Shown here: positions 1 to 9,582 of the stretch, in pieces
Layout: the number at the start of each line of letters is the position of its first letter
Numbering within the stretch: position 1 is the stretch's first letter
Assembly (NCBI GenBank): GCA_004292605.1
Contig: RDXK01000098.1
Span: 1-56,180, forward strand
DNA length: 56,180 nucleotides
Direction: 5' to 3'
Origin: Bacteroidota bacterium
GTDB lineage: Bacteria; Bacteroidota; Bacteroidia; Chitinophagales; Chitinophagaceae
Program-made: the position numbers and the translations under genes
Notes under the pieces: generated by a model
What the model was told of the DNA's origin: nothing
What the model saw: the letters and a program-made list of their open reading frames with translations, nothing else
Database searches by the model: none

Positions 1-2377
1 CAAAAAAGGTGTAAGCGGTGCTCCTAAAGTACTGTTCTCTACCTCTATTATGAGCAGTGAGCTTCGCAAAAAATTACCTGTAAACAATGCTGCTACTAAG
101 TTTGGCGGCCCTACCGACGGTCCGTTGGCTCAAACCCAGGATATTTTAACACCTACGCTTACTAACAGAACCAATGTAACTAGGTACGATTACCAAGATG
201 TGATTTTTAGAAACGGATTAGGTACCGATAATAATGTTAGTGTAAGCGGCGGTACAGCCACTACCAAATACTTTGTAAGTGGTTCTTATTTCTATAACCA
301 AGGTATTATTAGAAATACCGATTTTCAGCGTTATAGCTTTAGAAGCAATATAGAGCAGGTAATAAATAAATGGGCTACGGTAAACGTAGGTTTAAACTAT
401 GTAAATAGTGCCGCCAACGAAAAGCCAGATGGTAATAGCTTTTACTCGCCCATGAACAGTGTTACCATTATTGGAAACTTTCATAATATATGGGAGCGTA
501 ATGCGTTAGGAAATTTGCAAGCAGTAGGTAACTTTGGTAGGGTAAACCCCATCAGCGTTATTGAAGATATTAAGCAACGCCAAAGCACTAACCGTATTTT
601 AGCCAATGCTGGTATTAAATTAAAGCCTATTAAGAATTTAACCATTGATTACACAATGGGTATAGATAATTATGCTCAAGTAGGAACTACTTTTATTCCG
701 CCTTTTGCGTACAACGTAAGCACTGGTTTTTTTGGTGGTGGTGTTACTTTAGACCCTACACAAAATGGGTATGCTAGTACAGCCGCAAATAACTTCTTTG
801 CCATCAACCACGATTTGAATGCTACCTACACAGCCAATATCAATAAAAACTGGACAAGCGTAACCCAATTAGGGTATTCTGTGCAGTATGAAAGAAACAA
901 TTACCAATTGCTACATGGCCGTGGTTTAGCACCGTTTGTGCAAACCTTTAATGCTGCTTCTACTATTTTACCAAACGTGGATGATAGAAGCGAATTGAGC
1001 ATTAGTGGTGGCTTTGTACAGCAGAATTTTAAGTACAGAAATCAATTGTTTATCACGGGTGCATTACGCCAAGATGGTTCTAGTGTTTTTGCACAAGATC
1101 AGCGTACCCAATTGTATTCAAAAGCTAGTGGTAGCTACGTGCTAAGCAGCACAGATTATTTCAAAAATTCGAAATTAAGTAAGTGGGTAGATTTATTGAA
1201 AGTACGTGTAGCATACGGTGAAAGTGGAAACCTTACAGGCATTGGTGCATTTGAGCGTTTTAACAACTATAGTTCCAATAGCTTTTTGGGTAGAACCAAT
1301 TTGAATTCAAGCACCGTTTTAGCCAACCCCAATATGCGTCCGGAACGCCAGAAGGAATTGGAGTTTGGTGTGGATATAGCCGCTTTAAACAATCGTTTAG
1401 GTTTAACAGTGAACGTATACAATAAGCGAGTAGACGATTTGTTAATCAACCGTTTTATTGCCCCTACCACTGGCTTCAGTAGTTTAAGAGATAATTTTGG
1501 ATCGCTTGAAAACAAAGGATTTGAAATAGTACTTCGTGGCGAACCAATAGTGAATAAAAATTTCCGCTGGGAAGTAACAGGTATTTTTAACCGCAACAGA
1601 AACAAAGCCATCAATATTGGCCAGTCGCTAAACTTATTGGCTACCAATGCTGGTGCACCCGTGGCTATTATTCAAGGTCAGCCAATTGGTGTTTTTTACG
1701 GAACATTTTTTGCTACCAATGGCGGTCCAGTACAGTTTGATAATTTAGGCTTGCCTTTAAATACCAATGGTTTGGTTACTAACAGTTTGGGTATACCTCA
1801 AATAGAGCGTGGTACCCAAAATACCAGCTTGAATCCTTTGCAGTACAGCACTGCCAGAGACCCAAATGGTTTACCTACAGGCGGTATTTTACGTAAAGTA
1901 ATTGGCGACCCTAACCCAGATTATACCACCACTTTAGTAAATGAGTTTAGCTACAAAAAATGGAGTGCACGTGTACAGCTAGATGCGGTACATGGTGTAG
2001 ATGTGTTTAATGCCGATTACAGAACTCGCCAAGGTGTGGGTAATGGTAAAGTAGCAGAATTGGAGCATAACGGCTTTTTGCCAAGAGGGTATATTAGTGC
2101 TACACAAGGTATTTATGCGATAGAAGAGTGGAGAATAGATAATGGTAGCTTTGTAAAATTGCGTGAATTGGCTATCAGTTATAATGTAGGTAAAGTAAAA
2201 GGTTTTGGAAGCATAAATATTACCGCTGCGGGTAGAAACTTAATTAGTTTTGATAACTACAAAGGTTACGACCCAGAGGTGAATGCCGGTGGCCAAAGTA
2301 CCTTGCTACGTGGGATAGATTTTGGTGCCGTACCTATTCCAAGAACATATCAGTTTACCGTTCAATGTAATTTTTAA
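1..2377 (+). CDS. SusC/RagA-family TonB-dependent outer-membrane transporter (5' partial)
   Basis: The reading frame is already open at base 2 and runs 791 codons to TAA, so the signal peptide, carboxypeptidase-like domain and most of the plug lie before the window. The first visible residues (KKGVSGAPKV) match the end of the plug region of SusC proteins. The rest is a beta-barrel with alternating aromatic and polar residues, the SusC-typical stretch NMRPERQKELEFGVD, and a C-terminal strand ending in Phe. SusC proteins import oligosaccharides or peptides using TonB energy, with a SusD lipoprotein as lid. The SusD gene follows 23 bases later, presumably in the same transcript. The substrate cannot be told because no degradative enzyme lies next to the pair. 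Confidence 0.93.
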   Translation, partial: KKGVSGAPKVLFSTSIMSSELRKKLPVNNAATKFGGPTDGPLAQTQDILTPTLTNRTNVTRYDYQDVIFRNGLGTDNNVSVSGGTATTKYFVSGSYFYNQGIIRNTDFQRYSFRSNIEQVINKWATVNVGLNYVNSAANEKPDGNSFYSPMNSVTIIGNFHNIWERNALGNLQAVGNFGRVNPISVIEDIKQRQSTNRILANAGIKLKPIKNLTIDYTMGIDNYAQVGTTFIPPFAYNVSTGFFGGGVTLDPTQNGYASTAANNFFAINHDLNATYTANINKNWTSVTQLGYSVQYERNNYQLLHGRGLAPFVQTFNAASTILPNVDDRSELSISGGFVQQNFKYRNQLFITGALRQDGSSVFAQDQRTQLYSKASGSYVLSSTDYFKNSKLSKWVDLLKVRVAYGESGNLTGIGAFERFNNYSSNSFLGRTNLNSSTVLANPNMRPERQKELEFGVDIAALNNRLGLTVNVYNKRVDDLLINRFIAPTTGFSSLRDNFGSLENKGFEIVLRGEPIVNKNFRWEVTGIFNRNRNKAINIGQSLNLLATNAGAPVAIIQGQPIGVFYGTFFATNGGPVQFDNLGLPLNTNGLVTNSLGIPQIERGTQNTSLNPLQYSTARDPNGLPTGGILRKVIGDPNPDYTTTLVNEFSYKKWSARVQLDAVHGVDVFNADYRTRQGVGNGKVAELEHNGFLPRGYISATQGIYAIEEWRIDNGSFVKLRELAISYNVGKVKGFGSINITAAGRNLISFDNYKGYDPEVNAGGQSTLLRGIDFGAVPIPRTYQFTVQCNF

Positions 2378-2400
2378 TTCACTCCCAAAAACAAGTTTAT

Positions 2401-3705
2401 ATGTTAACTACAATAAAATCGAAATTGTACAGTTTTACAGCCGCAGCCTGTTTATTAGGAGCTGTTAGTTGTAAAAAAGATTATCAAAATCCAGGTGCCG
2501 CCACATCCGACCAAGTGTTTAATTCACCGAAAGGGATGATGGGCGCCGCCGTAGGTATTCAGCGAACCTTTACATTAAACGTAACGTATGGCGTAAGCAA
2601 CTGTACGGGTTTAATTACGGGTGAAACCTTTTTATTAAACCCCGGAAACCTTTCGGAGGCTCAATTTTTTCAAGGCGGTGTAGCAGTAGATAATACTAAT
2701 GCATTGCTAGGAAATATTTGGAGTGCCGCCTCCAAAGCTATTTGGGATGCAGATAATGTAATTAGGGCGTCCGCACAATTGGCCGATAGAGGCTATGCAG
2801 CGGGTTTGGTAGCCTATGCCAGCATTATTAAAGCCAATGCCATAGGTGTACAAAGTATGTATTGGCAGCAAGTACCCGATACCATTGGTATTTCCAATGC
2901 ACCTTTTATTGATAGAGTAGCGGGTTTCAACAAGGCCGTAGCTGTGGCCGATAGAGCGTTAGCAGGTGTGGCCGCCAACCCATTGACAGCAAGCTTTTTA
3001 GCCGATATGCCAGCTGGTTTAAATATTGTAAATACTTTACAAGCATTGAGAGCTAGATATGCCTTATTTGCCGGCAACTACACCGTAGCATTAGCTGCCG
3101 CCTCTGCAGTAGATTTGAGTGTGCGTTCTACCTTTAATTTTGATGCAGCCAACGCCAATCCTACGTTTACAGCAGTAACATCCACTAACAACGTATACCA
3201 GCCTATTGATTCTACATTAGGTTTACCAATGGCCGTTCGCCCAGCTTTGAATGATGCTCGGGTAAATTTCTATACATCCATAAATACAGCTGTAGCTCCT
3301 CGCTTCCGTTTATCAGGTTTCTGGGTAGCAGCTACTACGGCTATACCAGTGTATGTAAACGATGAAATGCGTTTAATACGTGCGGAGTGTTTGCTACGCC
3401 AAAGTACACCGGATGTAAATGGAGCCAAAGCCATCATTGATGCTATTTTACAACAAACTCCTGCTCAAGATATGAATGGGGTGGGTGCCAATATTGCTGC
3501 TGGTTATACAGGTACCCTAGATGTACCTAGCTTACTAACCGAAGTTTATCGGAACCGTTGTATAGAGTTGTACCATAGTGGTTTAAAATTGGAAGATATG
3601 CGTAGGTTTGGCCGCCCTTTAACGGAGCGTAAGAGGAACTTTTTCCCTTACCCCTTCCGCGAAAGAGATACGAATACAAACACACCTGCCGATCCTGCTT
3701 TCTAA
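2401..3705 (+). CDS. RagB/SusD-family outer-membrane lipoprotein
   Basis: The 434-residue protein starts with a lipoprotein signal (lipobox LGAVSC, Cys24) followed by KKDYQNP. The helical body and the closing segment RNRCIELYHSGLKLEDMRRF are typical of SusD/RagB proteins, where this tetratricopeptide-like region packs against SusC. It is shorter than many SusD proteins (about 500 residues). It acts at the cell surface as the substrate-binding lid of the transporter encoded just upstream. A strong bidirectional terminator closes the operon, so the visible unit is only the SusC/SusD pair. Substrate is unknown. Confidence 0.9.
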   Translation: MLTTIKSKLYSFTAAACLLGAVSCKKDYQNPGAATSDQVFNSPKGMMGAAVGIQRTFTLNVTYGVSNCTGLITGETFLLNPGNLSEAQFFQGGVAVDNTNALLGNIWSAASKAIWDADNVIRASAQLADRGYAAGLVAYASIIKANAIGVQSMYWQQVPDTIGISNAPFIDRVAGFNKAVAVADRALAGVAANPLTASFLADMPAGLNIVNTLQALRARYALFAGNYTVALAAASAVDLSVRSTFNFDAANANPTFTAVTSTNNVYQPIDSTLGLPMAVRPALNDARVNFYTSINTAVAPRFRLSGFWVAATTAIPVYVNDEMRLIRAECLLRQSTPDVNGAKAIIDAILQQTPAQDMNGVGANIAAGYTGTLDVPSLLTEVYRNRCIELYHSGLKLEDMRRFGRPLTERKRNFFPYPFRERDTNTNTPADPAF

Positions 3706-3730
3706 GCGGTAGGTATACCACATCACATAA

Positions 3731-3761
3731 AAAATCCTCACTCGTTTCGGGTGAGGATTTT
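3731..3761. terminator. bidirectional terminator between SusD gene and gdhA
   Basis: Perfect 11-bp arms AAAATCCTCAC (3731-3741) and GTGAGGATTTT (3751-3761) enclose a 9-base loop. The T run on either strand lets it end both the SusCD transcript and the convergent gdhA transcript. Confidence 0.85.
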
Positions 3762-3782
3762 TTATTATACATCCATTGTTTA

Positions 3783-5201
3783 CTATGGGAAAATACCAAG
3801 CTCTGTATAGCTTACACCCACTTTGTTAATAGCACATACATACGCAGCGGTACGCATATCCGGGATGCTTGGGTTGGCTTCCCAAATGCTCATAATTTCT
3901 CGGGTAGCCGTAATCATGGTTTCTTCCAAACCACTATGTACTAAGTCTACTTCATCGGGGCCATGCATAATTACATTACGTTCTGCCTGACTTACTTTTT
4001 TACCCGTTAAATCTTCTATTTGTCCTAAAATATGGGTGTTCATGTTTTCCGTGAAACGCTTTTCCATTCTACCATACCGTACGTGGCTTAGGTTTTTTAA
4101 CCACTCAAAATAACTTACGGTTACACCGCCTGCGTTCAGGTACATATCGGGTACCACCAATGTACCCTTCTTTACAAAAATTTCATCAGCATCGGGCGTT
4201 AACGGTCCGTTTGCGGCTTCTCCAATGATTTTGGCTTGCACACGGTCGGCATTGCTTGCATTGATAACATTTTCTAAAGCAGCGGGTATCAAAATATCGC
4301 AAGGTAATTCCAAGGCTTCCATGCTTTTGGCTATGTTGGTAGCACCCGGGAAATTTAAGATGCTTCCGGTAGCTTTTCTGTGTTGAAATACTTCATCTTC
4401 ATGTAAGCCTGCTTCATTGTAAATAGCTCCTTCGTATTCAGCAATGGCTATTACTTTAGCACCTGCTTCTCTAAAAAACTTGGCACTGTGGTAGCCCACA
4501 TTTCCTAAACCTTGTACTACTACGGTTTTTCCTTCTACGCCTACGGCAAGCCCTAGTTTTTGCATTACGCTAGGCATATTACATACTTCACGTATGCCAA
4601 AAAATACACCTAAACCAGTAGCTTCTTTACGGCCACGTACACCGCCTTGGGTAATGGGTTTTCCAGTAACACAGCCTGCGCTGTCTATTTCACCCGGTTT
4701 TAAACTTTGGTAGGTATCCACTATCCAGGCCATTTCACGTTCGCCTGTTCCATAGTCAGGGGCGGGTACATCTATACCGGGGCCAATGAAGTTTTTCTTT
4801 ACCAATTCTGCTGTGTATCTACGGGTGATTTTTTCTAACTCGTAAGCAGAATATTTTTTAGGGTTTATCTTCAAACCACCTTTACCACCACCAAATGGTA
4901 CGTTTACTATGGCACACTTGTAGGTCATTAAACTGGCCAAAGCCATTACTTCATCTTGGTTTACTTCATCGCTAAAGCGTATACCACCTTTACACGGGGT
5001 TTTATGCTGGCTATGCTGTACACGGTAGGCTTCTATTACTTCAATACGGCCATCATCCATCTTTACAGGAAAACGCATGCTGTAAACGCTATTACAAGCT
5101 TTTATTTGCTCTAAAAGTCCTTTGTCCCAAGTGGTAAATTCGGCTGCTTTATCAAAACTTCTTTCTACACTTTGAAAGAAGCTGTACGTTGAATTTGACA
5201 T
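3783..5201 (-). CDS. gdhA: Glu/Leu/Phe/Val-family (glutamate) dehydrogenase
   Basis: The 472-residue protein matches hexameric glutamate dehydrogenases, which interconvert 2-oxoglutarate plus ammonia and glutamate. Visible are the substrate-binding motif [11 protein letters not shown], the glycine-rich PFGGGKGG motif with the active-site lysine region, the [12 protein letters not shown] segment, and a Rossmann domain with the dinucleotide motif [13 protein letters not shown]. Length is that of the longer, roughly 470-residue subgroup. It begins 22 bases after the ccmD-like stop codon and may be co-transcribed with the tdk-ccm genes, although a gdhA-specific promoter inside them cannot be excluded. 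Cofactor preference (NAD or NADP) cannot be read from the sequence alone. Confidence 0.95.
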   Translation of the reverse strand: MSNSTYSFFQSVERSFDKAAEFTTWDKGLLEQIKACNSVYSMRFPVKMDDGRIEVIEAYRVQHSQHKTPCKGGIRFSDEVNQDEVMALASLMTYKCAIVNVPFGGGKGGLKINPKKYSAYELEKITRRYTAELVKKNFIGPGIDVPAPDYGTGEREMAWIVDTYQSLKPGEIDSAGCVTGKPITQGGVRGRKEATGLGVFFGIREVCNMPSVMQKLGLAVGVEGKTVVVQGLGNVGYHSAKFFREAGAKVIAIAEYEGAIYNEAGLHEDEVFQHRKATGSILNFPGATNIAKSMEALELPCDILIPAALENVINASNADRVQAKIIGEAANGPLTPDADEIFVKKGTLVVPDMYLNAGGVTVSYFEWLKNLSHVRYGRMEKRFTENMNTHILGQIEDLTGKKVSQAERNVIMHGPDEVDLVHSGLEETMITATREIMSIWEANPSIPDMRTAAYVCAINKVGVSYTELGIFP

Positions 5202-5223
5202 ATTGTTGGTTTAAAAAATTGAA

Positions 5224-5418
5224 TTATTCTTTTTCTAATTTGTTGAGTTTTTTATCAATGCTGTATACATAGCCAAACAGTGCTAACACTATGGTTACCA
5301 CTACCGCCATTACTACATAAATTTTTCCGTTACTTTCCATCACACTTTCGGTGGGCTGGCCGTACACAATCGTGAGGGCAAATGTGCAACACATTGCCAA
5401 GATTAGTTTATTAAACAT
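5224..5418 (-). CDS. CcmD-like small membrane protein
   Basis: This 64-residue protein has an N-terminal hydrophobic segment (a possible signal peptide ending near YGQ), one transmembrane helix (about residues 33-52) and a short charged tail (DKKLNKLEKE). That is the layout of Bacteroidota CcmD-family proteins, which in the cytochrome c maturation system hold the haem-loaded CcmC/CcmE complex. Its ATG overlaps the ccmC stop region by eight bases, which implies translational coupling. Assignment rests mainly on position and topology because such small proteins have little sequence signal. Confidence 0.75.
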   Translation of the reverse strand: MFNKLILAMCCTFALTIVYGQPTESVMESNGKIYVVMAVVVTIVLALFGYVYSIDKKLNKLEKE

Positions 5419-6094
5419 TTGATAATTTTTTTTCTTGCAAAATTTTCACTCGAATAAAAAGAGTAGATATCCATGTGCCAAGCAGTGTCCAGCCTATTAC
5501 CGCTGGGTAAAAAACCATGCGTAGGGTTGGTGTCATATCAGCCCCGTTTAGGGCTGGGTTGCCTTCGCTGCCTTGTCCGCCGGGGTGTAGGCTAGTGGTT
5601 AGTCTTGGTAAAATCCATAAGGTAGGAAACAGCATAAAAAAAGCAAATATGTTATACACTGCCGCTACCTTACCGCGTTTATCTATATCGGTAATTGCAC
5701 CACGTAAAACAAAATAAGCTAAGTAAATTAGTATGGCTATGGCGGCTCCATTTTGCTTCGGGTCGCCACTCCAAGGGCTGCCCCATTGGTAATTGGCCCA
5801 AATAGCCCCGGTAGCTATACCGGCACAGCCAAACAGTACACCTGTTTGTGCATATACATGGGCGTAAAAATCGGCATAAGGGTGTTTTTTATTTAAGGCG
5901 AGAATGCTATACCAAAAACTTACACCCAATAAAATCATCATGCTAAACCACATGGGTACATGAAAGAAAAAGTTTCGAATACTTTCTTTAAGCGGCACTC
6001 CCGGCGGCTCAGGCACTTTTACTAAAAAGCCCGCTATGCATGTGTACATTAAAAAAATAAACGCAAGCCATTTCCACCAGCTTTGTTTCATCAT
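5411..6094 (-). CDS. ccmC: CcmC/CcsA-type cytochrome c maturation haem-handling protein
   Basis: A multi-spanning membrane protein of about 228 residues. It carries the tryptophan-rich haem-binding motif of CcmC/CcsA proteins (WANYQWGSPWSGDPKQ) and flanking His residues (HVPMW near the N-terminus, SLHPGG near the C-terminus) suited to axial haem ligation. It presents haem to the CcmE chaperone on the outer face of the inner membrane. I place the start at the adjacent ATG codons at 6094/6091 (MMKQSWWKW), because the upstream extension (MLACTIFNIQ...) is not family-like. It is followed directly by the ccmD-like gene and lies 130 bases after ccmB. Confidence 0.88.
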   Translation of the reverse strand: MMKQSWWKWLAFIFLMYTCIAGFLVKVPEPPGVPLKESIRNFFFHVPMWFSMMILLGVSFWYSILALNKKHPYADFYAHVYAQTGVLFGCAGIATGAIWANYQWGSPWSGDPKQNGAAIAILIYLAYFVLRGAITDIDKRGKVAAVYNIFAFFMLFPTLWILPRLTTSLHPGGQGSEGNPALNGADMTPTLRMVFYPAVIGWTLLGTWISTLFIRVKILQEKKLSNV

Positions 6095-6224
6095 ATAAAA
6101 GCATTGAATGTTAAAGATTGTACAAGCAAGCAATACAAGTAAACCACTAACAGGTGAACAAAAATAGGGAAGCCAACTTATCGAAACGGTAATTGCCCTA
6201 AAATTTGCGTATTTAATAACTCAA

Positions 6225-6893
6225 TTAGTCTTTCCACAAAAAGGGGAACAATATTACCGCCAGCGCTACCACCAAAAATTGAAAGCCCAAAAGTGTGCCC
6301 CACAGTTGCCAAAACCCTTGCTGCACCACGCTAGAAAAGGCTACTAAACTCAGTTTTTGGAGCAATAATAACTGCGGAATAAGCAACGGAAAACCCATGA
6401 TGGCCATAATAGCGGCCTGCTGCTGGGCTTTGGCGGCTATAGCGGCTAAAAAAGTAAATAATATAGCCAAACCCATAGCACCTGCACTGCTAAGTAGTAG
6501 AAAATACGGAAGGTACAATACAGGATTACCCAAAAACAAAGCGAAAAGCAGGATGCTAATAAGGTTCATGCATAGCATGAGCCCCACATGAAAAATAATT
6601 TTACTAGTAATTAAAGGCACCGCACCCGATATGGTGTAGTAATACAGCAATTTACCCTTCGATTCCTGCAGAAAGCTTTTGGCTATGGCATTGGTGGCAG
6701 CAAATAATTGCGATATCCAAAACAAACTATTCCACATAGTGGCTTCTGGCCGGCCATGTAGCAAATAAATTACAAAAATGGTACTAGCCATGTACAGTAT
6801 AACGCCGTACAAGGCATACTGCTGCCGAAGCTCCAACTGAGCATCTTTTTTTACCAAGGCAATCACCGTTTGTAAAAAGCTAACTTTTTTCAT
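6225..6893 (-). CDS. ccmB: CcmB-type haem exporter / ABC-2 permease
   Basis: The 222-residue protein starts with a short basic cytoplasmic segment ([12 protein letters not shown], conserved in CcmB) followed by about six hydrophobic helices. CcmB is the permease of the CcmAB ABC transporter, which drives release of holo-CcmE in cytochrome c maturation. Its start overlaps the 3' end of tdk by 14 bases, so the two are probably translationally coupled. No CcmA ATPase gene is in the window. The 130-base gap to ccmC contains no gene. Confidence 0.88.
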   Translation of the reverse strand: MKKVSFLQTVIALVKKDAQLELRQQYALYGVILYMASTIFVIYLLHGRPEATMWNSLFWISQLFAATNAIAKSFLQESKGKLLYYYTISGAVPLITSKIIFHVGLMLCMNLISILLFALFLGNPVLYLPYFLLLSSAGAMGLAILFTFLAAIAAKAQQQAAIMAIMGFPLLIPQLLLLQKLSLVAFSSVVQQGFWQLWGTLLGFQFLVVALAVILFPFLWKD

Positions 6894-7458
6894 GATGGCA
6901 TTTTCGGCAAAGGGGCTCGTAAATATCTTTTTCTCCTAACAGTACTTGCTGCTGTGCTTGCGAATGAGCGGTTTTACGGTGACTGATATTCGCAATATTT
7001 CCGCATTGCATACAAATGGCGTGAAGCTTGGTTATATAATCGGCTATGGCCAATAATTGCGGCATGGGGCCAAATGGTACTCCTTTAAAATCCATATCTA
7101 GGCCAGCCACTATCACTCGTATGCCCCGTAGCGCCAAGGTTTCGCATACCGAAACTATTTGCGGGTCAAAAAATTGGGCTTCATCTATGGCTACTATATG
7201 CACATTGCCCACCATCAATAAAATACTTTCGGAATGTTCTACAGGTACACCTTCTACGGCAGTGGCGTTATGACTAACCACTTTGGTATCATCGTATCGT
7301 TTATCTACGCTGGGTTTATAAATTTCTACTTTTTGGTTGGCAAATTCGGCTCGCTTTATTCGGCGTATTAATTCCTCGGTTTTTCCGCTAAACATGCTTC
7401 CGCAAATAACCTCTATCCATCCTATTTTGTCGCCCGTAATTCTTGGTTCTATAAACAT
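6880..7458 (-). CDS. tdk: thymidine kinase (type II)
   Basis: The 192-residue enzyme phosphorylates thymidine to dTMP in the salvage pathway. The P-loop GSMFSGKT is at residues 20-27, DEAQFF forms the Walker B region, and two CxxC pairs (CMQCG and CRKCH) near the C-terminus form the structural zinc site of type II enzymes. It is the first gene of a minus-strand run with ccmB, ccmC, the ccmD-like gene and gdhA, and diverges from the hypothetical gene at 7531 across 72 bases. Confidence 0.95.
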   Translation of the reverse strand: MFIEPRITGDKIGWIEVICGSMFSGKTEELIRRIKRAEFANQKVEIYKPSVDKRYDDTKVVSHNATAVEGVPVEHSESILLMVGNVHIVAIDEAQFFDPQIVSVCETLALRGIRVIVAGLDMDFKGVPFGPMPQLLAIADYITKLHAICMQCGNIANISHRKTAHSQAQQQVLLGEKDIYEPLCRKCHHEKS

Positions 7459-7530
7459 GTTAGTAATTAGATTTTATTACTTAGCCAAGGTTTTTACCTT
7501 TACGGCCACACGTCAAAAGTAAAGTGAAAC

Positions 7531-8253
7531 ATGGAGAGAGTGGCAACTATTCTAGAAAAGTTACAAGCACAAGTAAAAGAAAACGCACCCATAAGTAGTT
7601 TGCTAGTACAGGCAAAAATGTTAACTGCAGAACTGGAGTTTTTACTAGCTGCCAACAATGAAGTTCCCAGTTTTGGTACCGGTAAAGTGTCGGTAATACC
7701 TAATGTAAGTAACACTATTGTACAAATAGAAGTTTGGGAAGAAGAGGTGCCACCACCACCGCCGCCAACCGCAGCAGCGGAAGCACCCATAGTATTGGCT
7801 ACAGAAACAGTACCTGAACAGCAGGAATCTACAGTAATTACTGAAAGCACCGTGGAACCGCCTGAACACGTACCCGCCGAGCCCGCTGCTACTTTAGCCG
7901 AGGAAAAATTAGTGTTTGAGTTAAACGCAAGTTTTGCAGGCGATGAGCCCGTGGCGGAAATAAACCAGCAACTGAAGCAGTTTAAACAAGAATTGGCCGA
8001 CAAACTTCAAAATACACCTATTAAAGATTTAAAAAAAGCCATTTCCATTAACGATCGCTTTGTGTTTATTCAAGAGCTTTTTAGAGGCGATGAAGCTATG
8101 TATGAACGCAGCATGAAAACCATCAACGGCTTTAGTATTTTGCCAGAAGCCACTTATTGGATTCAGCGAGAGCTAAAAGTAAAACTGGGTTGGGATAATA
8201 ACAATGAAGTAGTTCGCTATTTTGACGATTTGGTTAACAGGCGTTTTTCGTAG
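7531..8253 (+). CDS. conserved hypothetical protein with Pro-rich linker
   Basis: A 240-residue soluble protein of unknown function. Residues 1-60 look helical. Residues about 70-80 hold an acidic-proline run (EEEVPPPPPP), followed by a low-complexity Ala/Glu/Thr/Pro linker to about 140. The C-terminal 90 residues (IKDLKKAISINDRF, FIQELFRGDEAMY, and a Trp-Asp pair before the end) form a compact domain that I recognise as recurring in Bacteroidota proteins of unknown role. There is no signal peptide or membrane segment, so it is probably cytoplasmic. Its 3' end overlaps waaA on the other strand by 37 bases. Confidence 0.8.
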   Translation: MERVATILEKLQAQVKENAPISSLLVQAKMLTAELEFLLAANNEVPSFGTGKVSVIPNVSNTIVQIEVWEEEVPPPPPPTAAAEAPIVLATETVPEQQESTVITESTVEPPEHVPAEPAATLAEEKLVFELNASFAGDEPVAEINQQLKQFKQELADKLQNTPIKDLKKAISINDRFVFIQELFRGDEAMYERSMKTINGFSILPEATYWIQRELKVKLGWDNNNEVVRYFDDLVNRRFS

Positions 8254-9488
8254 ATAAATTTTACAATAGCATCTGTAGCGCCGCTATGCTGGCGTACAAA
8301 TACTGCAGAAGCTTGGCAAGCCGCTTGGTAGCTGATTTGGGAGTTTTGTAGCAAATTTATCTGCTGCTGTAGTTCCTGTGTGGTGGCAACGGTAAACAAT
8401 CCACCTTGTTCTACAAGGGCTTTTGCTTCCCAGTATTTTTTAATATTTGGTCCGCACAATACCGGTTTCCCATACACCGCTGCTTCCAATACATTGTGCA
8501 CACCATCGTTACTAAAACCGCCACCCACATAGGTTAAGGTAGCATATTGGTATAAGCTACTTAGCAAGCCTATACAGTCGATTATTAATACATTACTGTC
8601 GGCGTTTGGCTGGTATTGTGAAAGTAACTGGCTACTCGGAAACATTTTTTTACAAGCCAGAATAGAAGCTTCATCTACATTGTGCGGAGCAATAATACAA
8701 GCCCAAGAATGGGTGTTGGCAAAGGGCGCTAAAACTGCATCATCGGCCGGCCAAGTACTTCCGGCTACCAAAACGGGTTTGCCCGAATGAGCTTGCATAA
8801 AATGTTCTACATGCTCGTTCACCTTAGGTTGGGTCGCTACCTGTAAAACCCTATCGAACCGTGGGTCGCCACAGGTAGTAATGTTTTGTACATCTATGCT
8901 GTGTAGCAGTTGCTCCATGGCCTGCGTTTGCACAAATACATGCGTAAAACAACCCAACATTTTTTTGTGCAAAAGTCCGTACCACTTAAAAAAAGGCTGC
9001 TCTGGTCTAAAACTGCCGGCTACAAGCAATGTGGGAATTTGTTGTTGCTGTAGCTGCCGCAGATAAAACCACCAGTATTCATATTTTACAAAAATGGCTA
9101 GGCTGGGCCTTACCTGTTGTAAAAATAACTGGGCATTGTGGGCACTATCCAAGGGTAAATAGCCTACCCACTGGGCATCGTAAGTTTTTTTGGCTTCGTA
9201 CCCTGATGGCGAAAAAAAGCTAACGCAAAAAGCATGTTGTGGATATTGCTGTTTCAATGCTTCCAATACTGGCTTGCCTTGCTCAAATTCTCCCACACTG
9301 GCACTGTGTAGCCAGACAACAGGCTTTTGATTCGTGCTAGCAAATTGCACTAAGGATTTCCAAGTTCGTTGCCTGCCTGCAAAAAATTCTAGGGCTTTGG
9401 CATGCCCAAAAAGGGCCGCTAACTGTAGCAAGCCTTTGTAGAATAAAAGGGTTAATTGGTATAAAAAAATTGCAGCCTTTAGCACCAT
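8217..9488 (-). CDS. waaA: 3-deoxy-D-manno-octulosonic acid (Kdo) transferase
   Basis: A GT30-family enzyme that transfers Kdo from CMP-Kdo to the lipid A precursor at the cytoplasmic face of the inner membrane. An N-terminal hydrophobic anchor is followed by the family signature WLHSASVGEFEQGKP with the catalytic Glu. Later come VAGSTWPADD, the IIAPHNVDE segment, and YVGGGFSNDGVHNVLEA in the C-terminal Rossmann domain that binds the nucleotide sugar. I choose the ATG at 9488 (MVLKAAIF) over a GTG six codons upstream. It converges with the hypothetical gene at 7531 and diverges from the nucleotide-sugar operon. Confidence 0.93.
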   Translation of the reverse strand: MVLKAAIFLYQLTLLFYKGLLQLAALFGHAKALEFFAGRQRTWKSLVQFASTNQKPVVWLHSASVGEFEQGKPVLEALKQQYPQHAFCVSFFSPSGYEAKKTYDAQWVGYLPLDSAHNAQLFLQQVRPSLAIFVKYEYWWFYLRQLQQQQIPTLLVAGSFRPEQPFFKWYGLLHKKMLGCFTHVFVQTQAMEQLLHSIDVQNITTCGDPRFDRVLQVATQPKVNEHVEHFMQAHSGKPVLVAGSTWPADDAVLAPFANTHSWACIIAPHNVDEASILACKKMFPSSQLLSQYQPNADSNVLIIDCIGLLSSLYQYATLTYVGGGFSNDGVHNVLEAAVYGKPVLCGPNIKKYWEAKALVEQGGLFTVATTQELQQQINLLQNSQISYQAACQASAVFVRQHSGATDAIVKFIYEKRLLTKSSK

Positions 9489-9535
9489 ATGTAAACAAAT
9501 AAACACAATTTACTTAGCTATTTACCAACGAACCA

Positions 9536-9564
9536 TTGCTAGGAATATTTTTCTACTAGTTTTG
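9536..9564 (+). promoter_or_regulatory. candidate Bacteroidota promoter for the nucleotide-sugar genes
   Basis: A TAGTTTTG box (9557-9564) matches the Bacteroidota -7 consensus TAnnTTTG. It is preceded by TTG at 9536-9538 with an 18-base spacer. The first ATG of the aminotransferase gene follows 18 bases after the box. Confidence 0.5.
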
Positions 9565-9582
9565 TTGCAAAAGGTTCAAAGT

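Noticed and set aside
1267-1647. Long open frames opposite real genes (for example here and at 34231-34710 and 42066-42443, minus strand)
   Set aside because: They lie inside strongly supported genes on the other strand, have no recognisable domains, and are expected from the codon bias of the real genes.
1-3705. A polysaccharide utilisation locus
   Set aside because: Only a SusC/SusD pair is visible and no glycoside hydrolase is adjacent. The GH13 gene is 15 kb away, past unrelated operons.
6134-6224. A gene between ccmB and ccmC
   Set aside because: The gap is short and has no open frame with family-like sequence on either strand.
7500-8003. Cys/Ser/Ala/Gly-rich minus-strand frame of 167 codons opposite the hypothetical gene
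   Set aside because: Its composition is the mirror of the Glu/Pro/Ala-rich linker of the plus-strand protein, so it is a shadow.
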